DNA of 64,000 bases from Pseudomonadales bacterium (GTDB taxonomy: Bacteria > Pseudomonadota > Gammaproteobacteria > Pseudomonadales > Azotimanducaceae), in contig JAESSY010000005.1 of assembly GCA_016763855.1 (NCBI GenBank), positions 1 through 64,000 of the forward strand, in the 5' to 3' direction. Position numbers and translations under genes: made by a program. The notes beneath the pieces are model-generated. The model saw nothing but the letters and a program-made list of their open reading frames with translations. It ran no database searches and was not told the DNA's origin. Of this stretch, positions 49,420 to 57,571 are shown one piece after another; positions within the stretch are counted from its first letter, which is position 1, and each line of letters starts with the position of its first letter.

Positions 49420-49601
49420 GCTGCGTTAGTTTCTGTCTACAATCAAGGCTTTGCTTATTATAGCCTGTATAGAACAGGTAACGTGAGATAAACCAAAGTG
49501 CATTGCCGCGACAAAAAGGTTTGATGGAAGCGGGCACAAGTTGAAACTTAACCCAAATTAGCATAAGTCCTGTAGAATTAACCTATAGCCGTGTTTTAAA
49601 T

Positions 49602-51287
49602 GTGAGACTAGAATTGGATGAAAAACTCATTGGTGAGCTTCTAGTTGAAAGGAAGCTTGTCCAAACAGAAGATATTGATAAAGCCCTTGTATTGCAAGCA
49701 TCAGTGGGTGCGCGTTTAGGCAGTCTATTAATTCGGCTTGGCGCTATCTCAGAAGACGCATTGTTACCGGTTCTAGCTTGCCAGTTAAACCTACAACAAC
49801 TTAGTGATAGTGAACAACCAGAACTATTAGCCACTTATCATTTTATGAGTAAATCAAATATAAATTTTGAGTGGTATTTATCTCAAAATGTTGTCATATG
49901 GCCAAAGACAGATCAGGTGATTCTCTGCATTGCACGAGATATTATTGATCCACATTTGAAAGAAGTGATGAACTTTCATTTTGCCCAGGAAAACATCATC
50001 TACCGTCTTGCAACCAGTTCCCAGTTAGATCGACTGCTGGATTATCTAGAAAAAGAACATTCTGTTGATAGCCTATTAAACGGTGATGGAGATGCCCGGC
50101 ATTTAAAAGAGCTTGCTGAAGAAGCGCCGGTAATTGAGCTCGTCAATAACGTTATGGCTCAAGCTGTTGATGCAGGAGCATCAGATGTGCATGTTGAGCC
50201 GCAGGAAAATACCTTCGCGGTAAGACTGAGGGTAGATGGCGTGTTGCAGGAACAAATGACACAACCCATTGAACGATTTGCCGCGGTCGCATCTAGAATC
50301 AAACTCACATCAGGGTTAGATATCGCAGAGCGTAGATTACCGCAAGATGGACGGAAGACGTTACGCATCAGTGGTCAAGAAATGGATATTCGCGTATCGA
50401 CCGCGCCAGGTGTGCATGGAGAATCTATTGTTATGAGGCTTTTACCAAAGGATCGGGATGATTTGTCTCTAGAAAATCTAGGGATGGAGTCGGATCACTT
50501 AGCTCTCATGTACGAATGGATGAGTTTAAGTAACGGTATTGTGTTAGTAACAGGGCCCACAGGATCAGGTAAGTCCACAACTTTGTACAGCTCTCTTGCA
50601 GCAACTAATGATGGTTTCAAAAAAGTGATTACAGTTGAAGATCCTGTAGAATTTCAGCTCAATGGCATAACTCAAATTCAAGCCCACGCCGATATTGGTT
50701 ACACCTTTGCACGTGCATTGCGCGCTATCTTACGACAAGATCCTGATGTCATTATGATCGGCGAAATTCGTGATCTTGAAACTGCTGATATTGCAATCCA
50801 ATCCGCGTTGACGGGCCACTTAGTGTTATCAACCCTACATACCAATGACGCTATTTCTTGTTTTAATCGCTTAACTGACATGGGCGTTGAACCTTACCTT
50901 GTTGCGGCTCCGATAAAAGGTGTGCAAGCCCAGAGGCTAGTCAGAAGAGTTTGCCCCTCCTGTTGTAAGTCTTCAGAAGTCCCTTTTGACATAGTAGAAG
51001 AAGTTAAGAAATTGCCTCAAGCACTCGTAGGTAAATCTTGGGTTGAAGCCGTGGGTTGTGATCGCTGTTCAGGAACGGGTTATAAGGGTCGTATTGGTAT
51101 TTATGAAATGATCGCTGTCTCGGAGAAAATGCAAAATCTTATTGTCGCTAGCGCTCCGTTGAATGATCTTAAGCATCTTGCAGAGCAAGAAGGATACAGA
51201 GATCTTTATCAAGATGGATTAATCAAAGCTTCAAAGGGCATAACGACCTTGGATGAAGTTATGCGTGTCGCGAAGGGGGAGCACTAA
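49602..51287 (+). CDS. gspE: type II secretion ATPase GspE
   Basis: 561 residues from GTG. Cytoplasmic hexameric motor of the secretion system. N1E-type domain first, then Walker A 'LVTGPTGSGKSTTLYSSLAA', Asp box 'EDPVEF', Walker B 'DPDVIMIGEIRDLETADIA'. The zinc-binding CPSC...CDRC ('RVCPSCCKSS', 'GCDRCSGTGYKGRIGIYEM') is intact. First gene of an operon in Xanthomonas xps order. Confidence 0.96.
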   Translation: MRLELDEKLIGELLVERKLVQTEDIDKALVLQASVGARLGSLLIRLGAISEDALLPVLACQLNLQQLSDSEQPELLATYHFMSKSNINFEWYLSQNVVIWPKTDQVILCIARDIIDPHLKEVMNFHFAQENIIYRLATSSQLDRLLDYLEKEHSVDSLLNGDGDARHLKELAEEAPVIELVNNVMAQAVDAGASDVHVEPQENTFAVRLRVDGVLQEQMTQPIERFAAVASRIKLTSGLDIAERRLPQDGRKTLRISGQEMDIRVSTAPGVHGESIVMRLLPKDRDDLSLENLGMESDHLALMYEWMSLSNGIVLVTGPTGSGKSTTLYSSLAATNDGFKKVITVEDPVEFQLNGITQIQAHADIGYTFARALRAILRQDPDVIMIGEIRDLETADIAIQSALTGHLVLSTLHTNDAISCFNRLTDMGVEPYLVAAPIKGVQAQRLVRRVCPSCCKSSEVPFDIVEEVKKLPQALVGKSWVEAVGCDRCSGTGYKGRIGIYEMIAVSEKMQNLIVASAPLNDLKHLAEQEGYRDLYQDGLIKASKGITTLDEVMRVAKGEH

Positions 51288-51289
51288 AT

Positions 51290-52483
51290 ATGCAGTTTCG
51301 ATACGAAGCTGTCAGCGCGGAAGGTGCGACAGTCGTTGGTGATTTAGAAGCAGACAATAAAATTGCAGCGGTGAAGAAATTGGAATATCAACAATTAACC
51401 GCAATAGACCTTAAAGAAAGTTCAGTCCTTCAGCGATCAGGTAGAAAGAAAAAAGCAAGCTCGCAAGAGAAATTAATCGCCTTGCATGAGTTAGCAACAT
51501 TGTTAGAGTCAGGGGTTGGCATAGCGGATGCCATTGAGTCTCAGAGCTGTGCAGACTACGCCGTTGATTTACATTCAGCTTTTCTATCGATTGGCACTGA
51601 CTTGAAAAGAGGATCTAGCTTCTCTGAATCCCTGCGTGGATCAGGATTTTTGTTGCCAGAGTACGTCTTTCAACTAGTTCAAGCAGGGGAGATTACAGGC
51701 AAGCTGGGTGCTAGCTTAAGAAATGCGGTTAACCAGATGGAATATGATCAGAAACTTGCTGGGGAGTTCAAGGCTGCATTGATATATCCTTCAATTCTGG
51801 TTGTTTCAGGAATTCTAGCAGTCATGCTTGTTTTTGTTTTTGTAGTACCAAAATTTGCTTCACTGGTCGAAAAAAACGACGATTTACCTTTGCTCGCTGA
51901 AATAGTACTCAAAGGTGGCATTTGGTTCAACGAGTATAGTTGGTGGCTAGCGGGATTCATCGGATTGTCAATCGTATTAGTCGTCACTCTCTTTAAGGAG
52001 CCTGCCGTTAGACAAAGAGCGTTAGACATTATGTCTGGTCTACCGCTCCTTGGTGCTTGGATTGGAGAAACTGATACCGCTAAATGGTCTGCGATCATGT
52101 GTGCATTACTGACAAGCAAAGTAGAATTACTCGCCGCATTAGAACTGGCTCGAATTGGCGTAAGTACCAGTGCACGTCGAGAAAAACATAGCCGGGTGAT
52201 TGTATCTATTCGTGGGGGGAAATCTTTAGCCGACTCCCTAGAAGAGGCACAGGTACTAACGCCTACCGGTTACAACTTAGTTCGCGTTGGCGAGAAAGCA
52301 GGTAAACTACCTGAAATGATGAAGTCTCTTGCAAAACTCTATGATGAAAGTGGCAGGAATCGAATGCAGACAGTTCTCGCTCTAATAGAGCCGATTGCTA
52401 TTCTGACAATTGGGAGTCTGATTGGCGTCATCATTTTAGGTGTGATACTCGCTATTACAAGTGTTAATGATGTGGCATTTTGA
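51290..52483 (+). CDS. gspF: type II secretion inner-membrane protein GspF
   Basis: 397 residues with two homologous cytoplasmic helical domains and three membrane segments (near 165-190, 220-240 and at the C terminus, 'LTIGSLIGVIILGVILAITS'). Typical 'ELATLLESGVGIADAIESQ' and 'SGFLLPEYVFQLVQAGEITG' blocks. Couples the ATPase to the pseudopilus. Two bases after gspE. Confidence 0.96.
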   Translation: MQFRYEAVSAEGATVVGDLEADNKIAAVKKLEYQQLTAIDLKESSVLQRSGRKKKASSQEKLIALHELATLLESGVGIADAIESQSCADYAVDLHSAFLSIGTDLKRGSSFSESLRGSGFLLPEYVFQLVQAGEITGKLGASLRNAVNQMEYDQKLAGEFKAALIYPSILVVSGILAVMLVFVFVVPKFASLVEKNDDLPLLAEIVLKGGIWFNEYSWWLAGFIGLSIVLVVTLFKEPAVRQRALDIMSGLPLLGAWIGETDTAKWSAIMCALLTSKVELLAALELARIGVSTSARREKHSRVIVSIRGGKSLADSLEEAQVLTPTGYNLVRVGEKAGKLPEMMKSLAKLYDESGRNRMQTVLALIEPIAILTIGSLIGVIILGVILAITSVNDVAF

Positions 52484-52501
52484 TGCCGTTAGAGAGTAAT
52501 T

Positions 52502-52933
52502 ATGTTGAGATATAGAATGAAAAAACCACAATCAGGTTTTAGCTTAATAGAATTGTTAGTGGTGCTGGTCATTATGGGAATGTTAGCAGGCCTTGTTGGA
52601 CCTCGACTGTTTGGAAAGGTGGACAGTTCTAAAGTGAGGACTGCTGATACGCAGGTCAAAATGTTGAAAACTGCCCTGCAGACATACAGGCTTGATGTTG
52701 GAACCTACCCGACATCAGAGCAAGGTTTAGCTTCATTGATTAGCAAACCCCAAGACGTCAAATATTGGAATGGACCTTATCTAGAAGACGAAATCCCTTT
52801 GGATCCTTGGAAAACACCTTTTGTCTATCAAAGTGGCGTGGATAATTTACAGGGATTTGCCCTTTATTCATACGGTGCGGATAACAAGGCAGGGGGTTCA
52901 GGGTTAGATGCAGATGTTGGATATTTACCCTAG
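52502..52933 (+). CDS. gspG: major pseudopilin GspG
   Basis: 143 residues. Prepilin site at 'KPQSGFSLIELLVVLVIMGM' (cleavage G^F, Glu5 present). C-terminal calcium-site region 'LDPWKTPFVYQSG' and 'LYSYGADNKAGGSGLDADVG' is characteristic of GspG. It forms the shaft of the pseudopilus. The prepilin peptidase (gspO/pilD) is not in this window. Confidence 0.97.
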   Translation: MLRYRMKKPQSGFSLIELLVVLVIMGMLAGLVGPRLFGKVDSSKVRTADTQVKMLKTALQTYRLDVGTYPTSEQGLASLISKPQDVKYWNGPYLEDEIPLDPWKTPFVYQSGVDNLQGFALYSYGADNKAGGSGLDADVGYLP

Positions 52934-53357
52934 GTACGAATCAAACTTAGTGCGTAGAGGGCTAAGTTGTGGCTTTAGTTTGCTGGAATTGTTAGTTGTC
53001 TTGAGCTTGTTGGCGTTAGTTACATCTTTAGCTTTGCCTAATCTCTCTAAAATGTATAACAGTTTTTCAAGTGCCTTACAAATGGATGAAGTCGTTCGTC
53101 AAATTAATGGGATAGGCTATCAAGTACACAATCAAAGACAGGAATACTGGTTTCGGGATATTGTAGCTAAAAAAGCTATACAGGCTCGATCAGGAATTGA
53201 TGTTCATCTACCCGAAGGCTGGAGTCTCGTTGTAGAAAAACCATTCAGATATGCTGAAAATGGTGCATGCATGGGCGGCTTTGTTAGAATTTTTTTTGAG
53301 GAAGAGCTCCTACAAACTGTTCAGCTAGAGGCGCCGTTTTGCCAAGTCAATTTGTAA
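52908..53357 (+). CDS. gspH: minor pseudopilin GspH
   Basis: 149 residues overlapping gspG by 26 bases. Prepilin motif 'SCGFSLLELLVVLSLLALVT'. From the first ATG the leader is 20 residues, long for a pseudopilin; GTG at 52950 would give a leader of about 8, so the true start is uncertain. C-terminal beta domain ends with a cysteine pair (ACMGG, APFCQ). Confidence 0.9.
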   Translation: MQMLDIYPRYESNLVRRGLSCGFSLLELLVVLSLLALVTSLALPNLSKMYNSFSSALQMDEVVRQINGIGYQVHNQRQEYWFRDIVAKKAIQARSGIDVHLPEGWSLVVEKPFRYAENGACMGGFVRIFFEEELLQTVQLEAPFCQVNL

Positions 53358-53782
53358 GCAATAATAAGCAAGGTGGATTTACGCTACTTGAAGCTATTGT
53401 AGCATTAGTGATATTGGCTACTAGCAGTGTGAGTATTTATCTCTGGTTGGGGACTTCCTTGGATAGCCTCGGACGAGTGAATAAAACAATAGCAATGGCT
53501 CAGCTAACTGACGATCTCGATGCCTACTTTCGGACTCTGAAACTAGAAGGTGAAACGAGCCGAACCTTTAAACTTAATGGTTACCAAATTGATTGGAGTG
53601 CCCGACTTGTGGAGCCCAAGCGTGTTGGCCTTCATGGCTCTGGGGCAACTAGTGATTATGAATTAGGTTTGTATGACGTAGATGTTTCGATCTCTCGTAA
53701 TCAAAGTGTGGTCGGTAGTTTTGAAACTAGACTGGTATCATACAAATATATCCCTCCGCCTAGTGCGAATCCGGTTTTTTGA
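53339..53782 (+). CDS. gspI: minor pseudopilin GspI
   Basis: 147 residues from TTG overlapping gspH. Prepilin motif 'KQGGFTLLEAIVALVILATS' with Glu5. With GspJ and GspK it forms the tip of the pseudopilus. Short for the family at its C terminus but with the usual beta-strands. Confidence 0.9.
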   Translation: MPSQFVSNNKQGGFTLLEAIVALVILATSSVSIYLWLGTSLDSLGRVNKTIAMAQLTDDLDAYFRTLKLEGETSRTFKLNGYQIDWSARLVEPKRVGLHGSGATSDYELGLYDVDVSISRNQSVVGSFETRLVSYKYIPPPSANPVF

Positions 53783-53791
53783 TCACGAGTG

Positions 53792-54400
53792 ATGAAATAT
53801 TCAGCTAAATCATTTTTCTCACATCAAAACGGAATTTCCTTGTTGGAAGTTTTGGTGGTCATTGTTTTGACTGGTCTGACTTCAACGATGTTATTACAAG
53901 CCACCACCTTTACATTAGCAGCATTTGAAAAAAACAAAGGATATCAAAGCCGTTACCAACGAGAAATATTGTATTTAAGTTGGATGAGGGATTCGATTGA
54001 AAATATGATGGCATCCCACGATGCAGAGTTCTCAATGAATGGGAATGCGTCGAAAATTGAAGGATATTCCCTTGCCCCTATTTATAAAAAGTCAGGGGAA
54101 TTGGTTCACGTAACCTGGTTCATTGAAAGACAGAGCGAAAAAAATAAACTTTGGTATAAAGAAAACAACGGGAAAAATGCGTTAATGGCTAGCTGGCAGG
54201 CTGACGATGTCCATTTTTCTTATGTTGATATGAGCGGTGCTGAATACAGTCAATGGCCCGCTGGTGACAATAAATCTGGTCATATACCCGCCCAAGTGAA
54301 GCTGAATATTGAAGACGACTTACCGGAGGCAAGGCGCACCATCATAATGGCTAACAGAATTCGGCTTCAGCCAGTATTTGATTATAGAGATTTTCTGTGA
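53792..54400 (+). CDS. gspJ: minor pseudopilin GspJ
   Basis: 202 residues from the ATG at 53792 (a GTG just before it is in frame). Cleavage G^I in 'HQNGISLLEVLVVIVLTGLT', Glu5 present. Sequence between the pilin helix and the C terminus is divergent; identity rests on position between I and K and on size. The stop overlaps gspK as GTGA. Confidence 0.88.
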   Translation: MKYSAKSFFSHQNGISLLEVLVVIVLTGLTSTMLLQATTFTLAAFEKNKGYQSRYQREILYLSWMRDSIENMMASHDAEFSMNGNASKIEGYSLAPIYKKSGELVHVTWFIERQSEKNKLWYKENNGKNALMASWQADDVHFSYVDMSGAEYSQWPAGDNKSGHIPAQVKLNIEDDLPEARRTIIMANRIRLQPVFDYRDFL

Positions 54401-55437
54401 GCGTTGATAAACACAAAGGGTTTGTATTGGTTTCTACTTTGTGGGTATTGGTTGCGATGACGCTGTTCGTGAGTTATTTCTCGATTGTAGTATCGGATAG
54501 TCAAGAACAAGCTTTTGAGATGAAGTCTCGATTACAAGCGAGTCTAGATCAGCACTCAACGCTATCTACCCTATTGTATTTGATGTCAACTAGGTCCATG
54601 AGTTATGCGGGCATTAGAATGGAAAGGCAAAAAATGAAGACTAGCGCTGAACTTTTTTCCGGTCCTAATCCGTATTTACCGACTGGTAATGAGATAAAAC
54701 TTGATGGCCGATGGTACCACGGTAGAGGGAAGAGCCTTTTTAGTATACAAGATGGAGGAAGCCTTATTAGTCTAAGAGGGAGAAACTTAGATCGTTTAAA
54801 AAAATATCTTGCGATGTCAGATGTTGATAACAGGGCGCAGGTAAAATTAATTGCAAGCTTGTTAGATTACGCTGACCGGGATGTTCAAAGAAGCCTTGAT
54901 GGAGCAGAAAAGGCGCAATATAGAAATAAAGGTCTAATACCACCTACTAACCGTTTTTTGGTTAGTCCACGACAAATCTACAATGTCTTGAATTGGCGTG
55001 AACAGATGAACGAGGTGCAGCTCGAAAAACTATTTGAGCAAATTTCTATTTATACTGGGAATAATGAGAACTACAACTCTATGACTGCTGACGGCATGAA
55101 GACTATTAATGTTGAGGAAAGAGACATAGAAGAAATTATTGCTCACCGGCTAGAGGATACATTTGTCAGCGTATCTGAGATAAATCAGCTAACGGGAAGT
55201 CTGATACGAGACGACCCTTTTACGCAGGCCTTCTTCCCAAGTAATTATTTGCGCATTTCGATTGGGCAGTTAGGCCAAGAACAAGTAGAATGGATAGGCG
55301 TCTCATTGACACCGAAATCAAATATGGCGCCGTGGCAAATTGATTACCGTCTATATAAAAAGAATACAGCCTTAAGGTCTATGCATAGTAATGCAACAAG
55401 CACTATTAAAAATACAGAAACGCCTCTTCTCAACTAA
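54397..55437 (+). CDS. gspK: minor pseudopilin GspK
   Basis: 346 residues from GTG. Prepilin-like 'KGFVLVSTLWVLVAMTLFVS' lacks the Glu5 of other pilins, as is normal for GspK, the tip-capping subunit. It carries a large helical insert ('IASLLDYADRDVQRSLDGAE'). Overlaps gspL by 47 bases. Confidence 0.92.
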   Translation: MSVDKHKGFVLVSTLWVLVAMTLFVSYFSIVVSDSQEQAFEMKSRLQASLDQHSTLSTLLYLMSTRSMSYAGIRMERQKMKTSAELFSGPNPYLPTGNEIKLDGRWYHGRGKSLFSIQDGGSLISLRGRNLDRLKKYLAMSDVDNRAQVKLIASLLDYADRDVQRSLDGAEKAQYRNKGLIPPTNRFLVSPRQIYNVLNWREQMNEVQLEKLFEQISIYTGNNENYNSMTADGMKTINVEERDIEEIIAHRLEDTFVSVSEINQLTGSLIRDDPFTQAFFPSNYLRISIGQLGQEQVEWIGVSLTPKSNMAPWQIDYRLYKKNTALRSMHSNATSTIKNTETPLLN

Positions 55438-56446
55438 GCATTATCATCAACTGAGAGATGAAGTAAAGGTTTTTGAGGTCACAGGCAGAACATGTCTTTG
55501 GGTGGTTTCTCGAGGTTGCTCGATATTTCGACGCGTTGATTTTAAGCATGTACCGCCAACGAAACGGCGGGCTGCTTTAGAACAAAAGCTTCCGCTTATC
55601 TCTCCATTTAAAAATCCAGGTTATTGGGTCGATTGGCAAAGTGGCTATGCGAATATTTGGCTTTGGGATGCTGAACAACAAAAAAAACTAATGGGTGACT
55701 TTTTTGAGCTTGAGTCTAGAGAAGTAGAGGCAATTCCTGAGAGTGCATTTGCAGAGAAAGAGACAGAGGGCGGAAGGTTATGGCAGGGTAGTGATGGCTA
55801 TATTGGGCAGTATTGGTCTAATAACGAACTTTTAGGGGAAATGTGGTGTCAAAGTCCTCCGTCAGATGATGATTGGTATGTTTTTCTAAAGGGCTTGTCG
55901 GTGGCTAATGTACCGATCCCCCAATGTGAAACCCTTAAAGTTGTGGGGGGAATTCACTGGAAGAGCGCTCAACATGGTCAGCTTATTTCAGGTGCGAATG
56001 AAAAGATTGTAATGTGGATTGCAGTTGTGATTTTTGCACTAACTGTCAGTTATCAGTTCACAGGTGTAACCCGTTTGTTATGGCATAGTGCTGTCGTAAA
56101 GTCAGAAATAGAAAATTTGTCCCCGCAAGCCGAAAAAACGATTGTAGTGCGAGATCAATTTTATTCTCTTAGAAATCAAAACAGAGAATATGCATCAATT
56201 GCAGGTAGAACTCAGCTTGATCTGATGTCTGAGATTGGCGATATTTTGGTGAAATCTAAGGTTAAGATACTGGTTTGGATCTACGAAAGCCCAGAGCTAG
56301 AAATGATCATTGCTGATGCTTCACCAGAGTTAAGCAAATACGTAAAAGAGTTTGAGGCCTTAGGTTGGATGACAGACATCAGAATTGATCGTCGTCAAAA
56401 TAAAAAGGAAATCACTATTCGAGCCAATGTGGTGTTAGGTCTATGA
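55391..56446 (+). CDS. gspL: type II secretion protein GspL
   Basis: 351 residues. N-terminal cytoplasmic actin-like domain (weakly conserved), one membrane segment near residue 215 ('IVMWIAVVIFALTVSYQFTG'), and a periplasmic ferredoxin-like domain at the end ('IRIDRRQNKKEITIRANVVL'). Anchors GspE to the membrane. Divergent; assigned from topology, size and order. Stop overlaps gspM as ATGA. Confidence 0.85.
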   Translation: MQQALLKIQKRLFSTKHYHQLRDEVKVFEVTGRTCLWVVSRGCSIFRRVDFKHVPPTKRRAALEQKLPLISPFKNPGYWVDWQSGYANIWLWDAEQQKKLMGDFFELESREVEAIPESAFAEKETEGGRLWQGSDGYIGQYWSNNELLGEMWCQSPPSDDDWYVFLKGLSVANVPIPQCETLKVVGGIHWKSAQHGQLISGANEKIVMWIAVVIFALTVSYQFTGVTRLLWHSAVVKSEIENLSPQAEKTIVVRDQFYSLRNQNREYASIAGRTQLDLMSEIGDILVKSKVKILVWIYESPELEMIIADASPELSKYVKEFEALGWMTDIRIDRRQNKKEITIRANVVLGL

Positions 56447-57039
56447 GCGAGCTATTGCACATTCTTGCCCAGTTTAGAGTCGAGATTGTTGCCAATCAAA
56501 GACTTCGTTGGGGGCTATTTTTGATTGCCGTAATAGCGGGTTTCTATTTCGTTTTAGTCGTTGACGATTATCGTGTGGAATTGAATGCAGAATTTGATAG
56601 TTTGAATATGCGCAATGATGAGTTACTTTCTTTAGAGTCAGAGTCTGTATGGCGTGAACGAATGATAATTGAAGAGAATGCGCTGAAAGAAATGGAGGTA
56701 GCAACTTGGCAGGCAGAAAGTGAATCACTTGTACGAGCTGAAATGCAATCTACAATATCTAGCTTTGCCCAGAAGGCAGGTCTGGAAAAATTTAACTTAA
56801 AGGTGGGGTCGTTCCAGCCTCATCCTGTCTTGTCAGATGTGAGCGTTGTTCGTTTTGAATTGGATGCAGCTTTTACAGATGATAGTATGCTTGATTTCGT
56901 GAGTGACCTTGAATCGAATACACCCATATTCAAAGTCTCAAGTATGACTGTAAGGTCTGGAACAAAAAGAAGTAGGCTTCAGATGATGATATTAGCCTAC
57001 TATAACACTCGACCAGCTAATGGTGAGCTGCATGACTGA
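56443..57039 (+). CDS. gspM: type II secretion protein GspM-like
   Basis: 198 residues: short cytoplasmic N terminus, one membrane segment ('WGLFLIAVIAGFYFVLVVDD'), a coiled-coil-like stretch, and a ferredoxin-like periplasmic domain with 'SVVRFELDAAFTDDSMLDFV'. Partner of GspL in the inner-membrane platform. Sequence is divergent; position and topology decide. Confidence 0.82.
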   Translation: MSELLHILAQFRVEIVANQRLRWGLFLIAVIAGFYFVLVVDDYRVELNAEFDSLNMRNDELLSLESESVWRERMIIEENALKEMEVATWQAESESLVRAEMQSTISSFAQKAGLEKFNLKVGSFQPHPVLSDVSVVRFELDAAFTDDSMLDFVSDLESNTPIFKVSSMTVRSGTKRSRLQMMILAYYNTRPANGELHD

Positions 57040-57538
57040 GGCGCTACATTGGTTTCTCAATATTGAAGTGAAGTGGCGACTAGCTGTCGCAATGGTATTT
57101 GTCGCCTTACTGAATCCTGTTTTTGATCCTTTGACTCAGGAATTGAGCGGTCCTCCAAATGCGGTCGAGCATCGTGTAATTCGAGCGACATTCGCGAGGA
57201 ACTACGCTCCCGTGATAAAGCGATTGAGGGACCAATCGATTTGGATTGAAAAAAAGCAGATAGCGCCTGTGGTAGTTGAAACTACATTGAGTGCAGCAGA
57301 CTTGGAAAATCTTGCGGCGCAAGCACGTGCAAGTCAAAATTGGATACTGATAGGTCTGATTCAAATTGGTGATGAAAGGCGTGCAGTTTTAAAACGAGGA
57401 AATGAATACTTTCACGATCTTAAGGAAGGTGATGAATTGCCTTCAGGTGAACGGATAGTCTCCATCAATCAGGATACAATCTTATTGGCGTTGTCAGATG
57501 GTAAAAGGCAACTTGTGTTATATCCAAAAGATTATTGA
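57032..57538 (+). CDS. short GspC/XpsN-like HR-domain protein
   Basis: 168 residues from the ATG at 57032, overlapping the gspM stop (ATGACTGA). One membrane segment ('WRLAVAMVFVALLNPVF'), a linker, then a periplasmic beta domain 'ILIGLIQIGDERRAVLKRGN' ... 'LKEGDELPSGERIVSINQDT' that resembles the HR domain of GspC and PilP. There is no PDZ domain. It stands where Xanthomonas has xpsN, between M and D. It probably links the inner-membrane platform to the GspD secretin. Confidence 0.78.
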   Translation: MTEALHWFLNIEVKWRLAVAMVFVALLNPVFDPLTQELSGPPNAVEHRVIRATFARNYAPVIKRLRDQSIWIEKKQIAPVVVETTLSAADLENLAAQARASQNWILIGLIQIGDERRAVLKRGNEYFHDLKEGDELPSGERIVSINQDTILLALSDGKRQLVLYPKDY

Positions 57539-57571
57539 ACTGATGATATTACAAATTATTATGTTGGGCTT

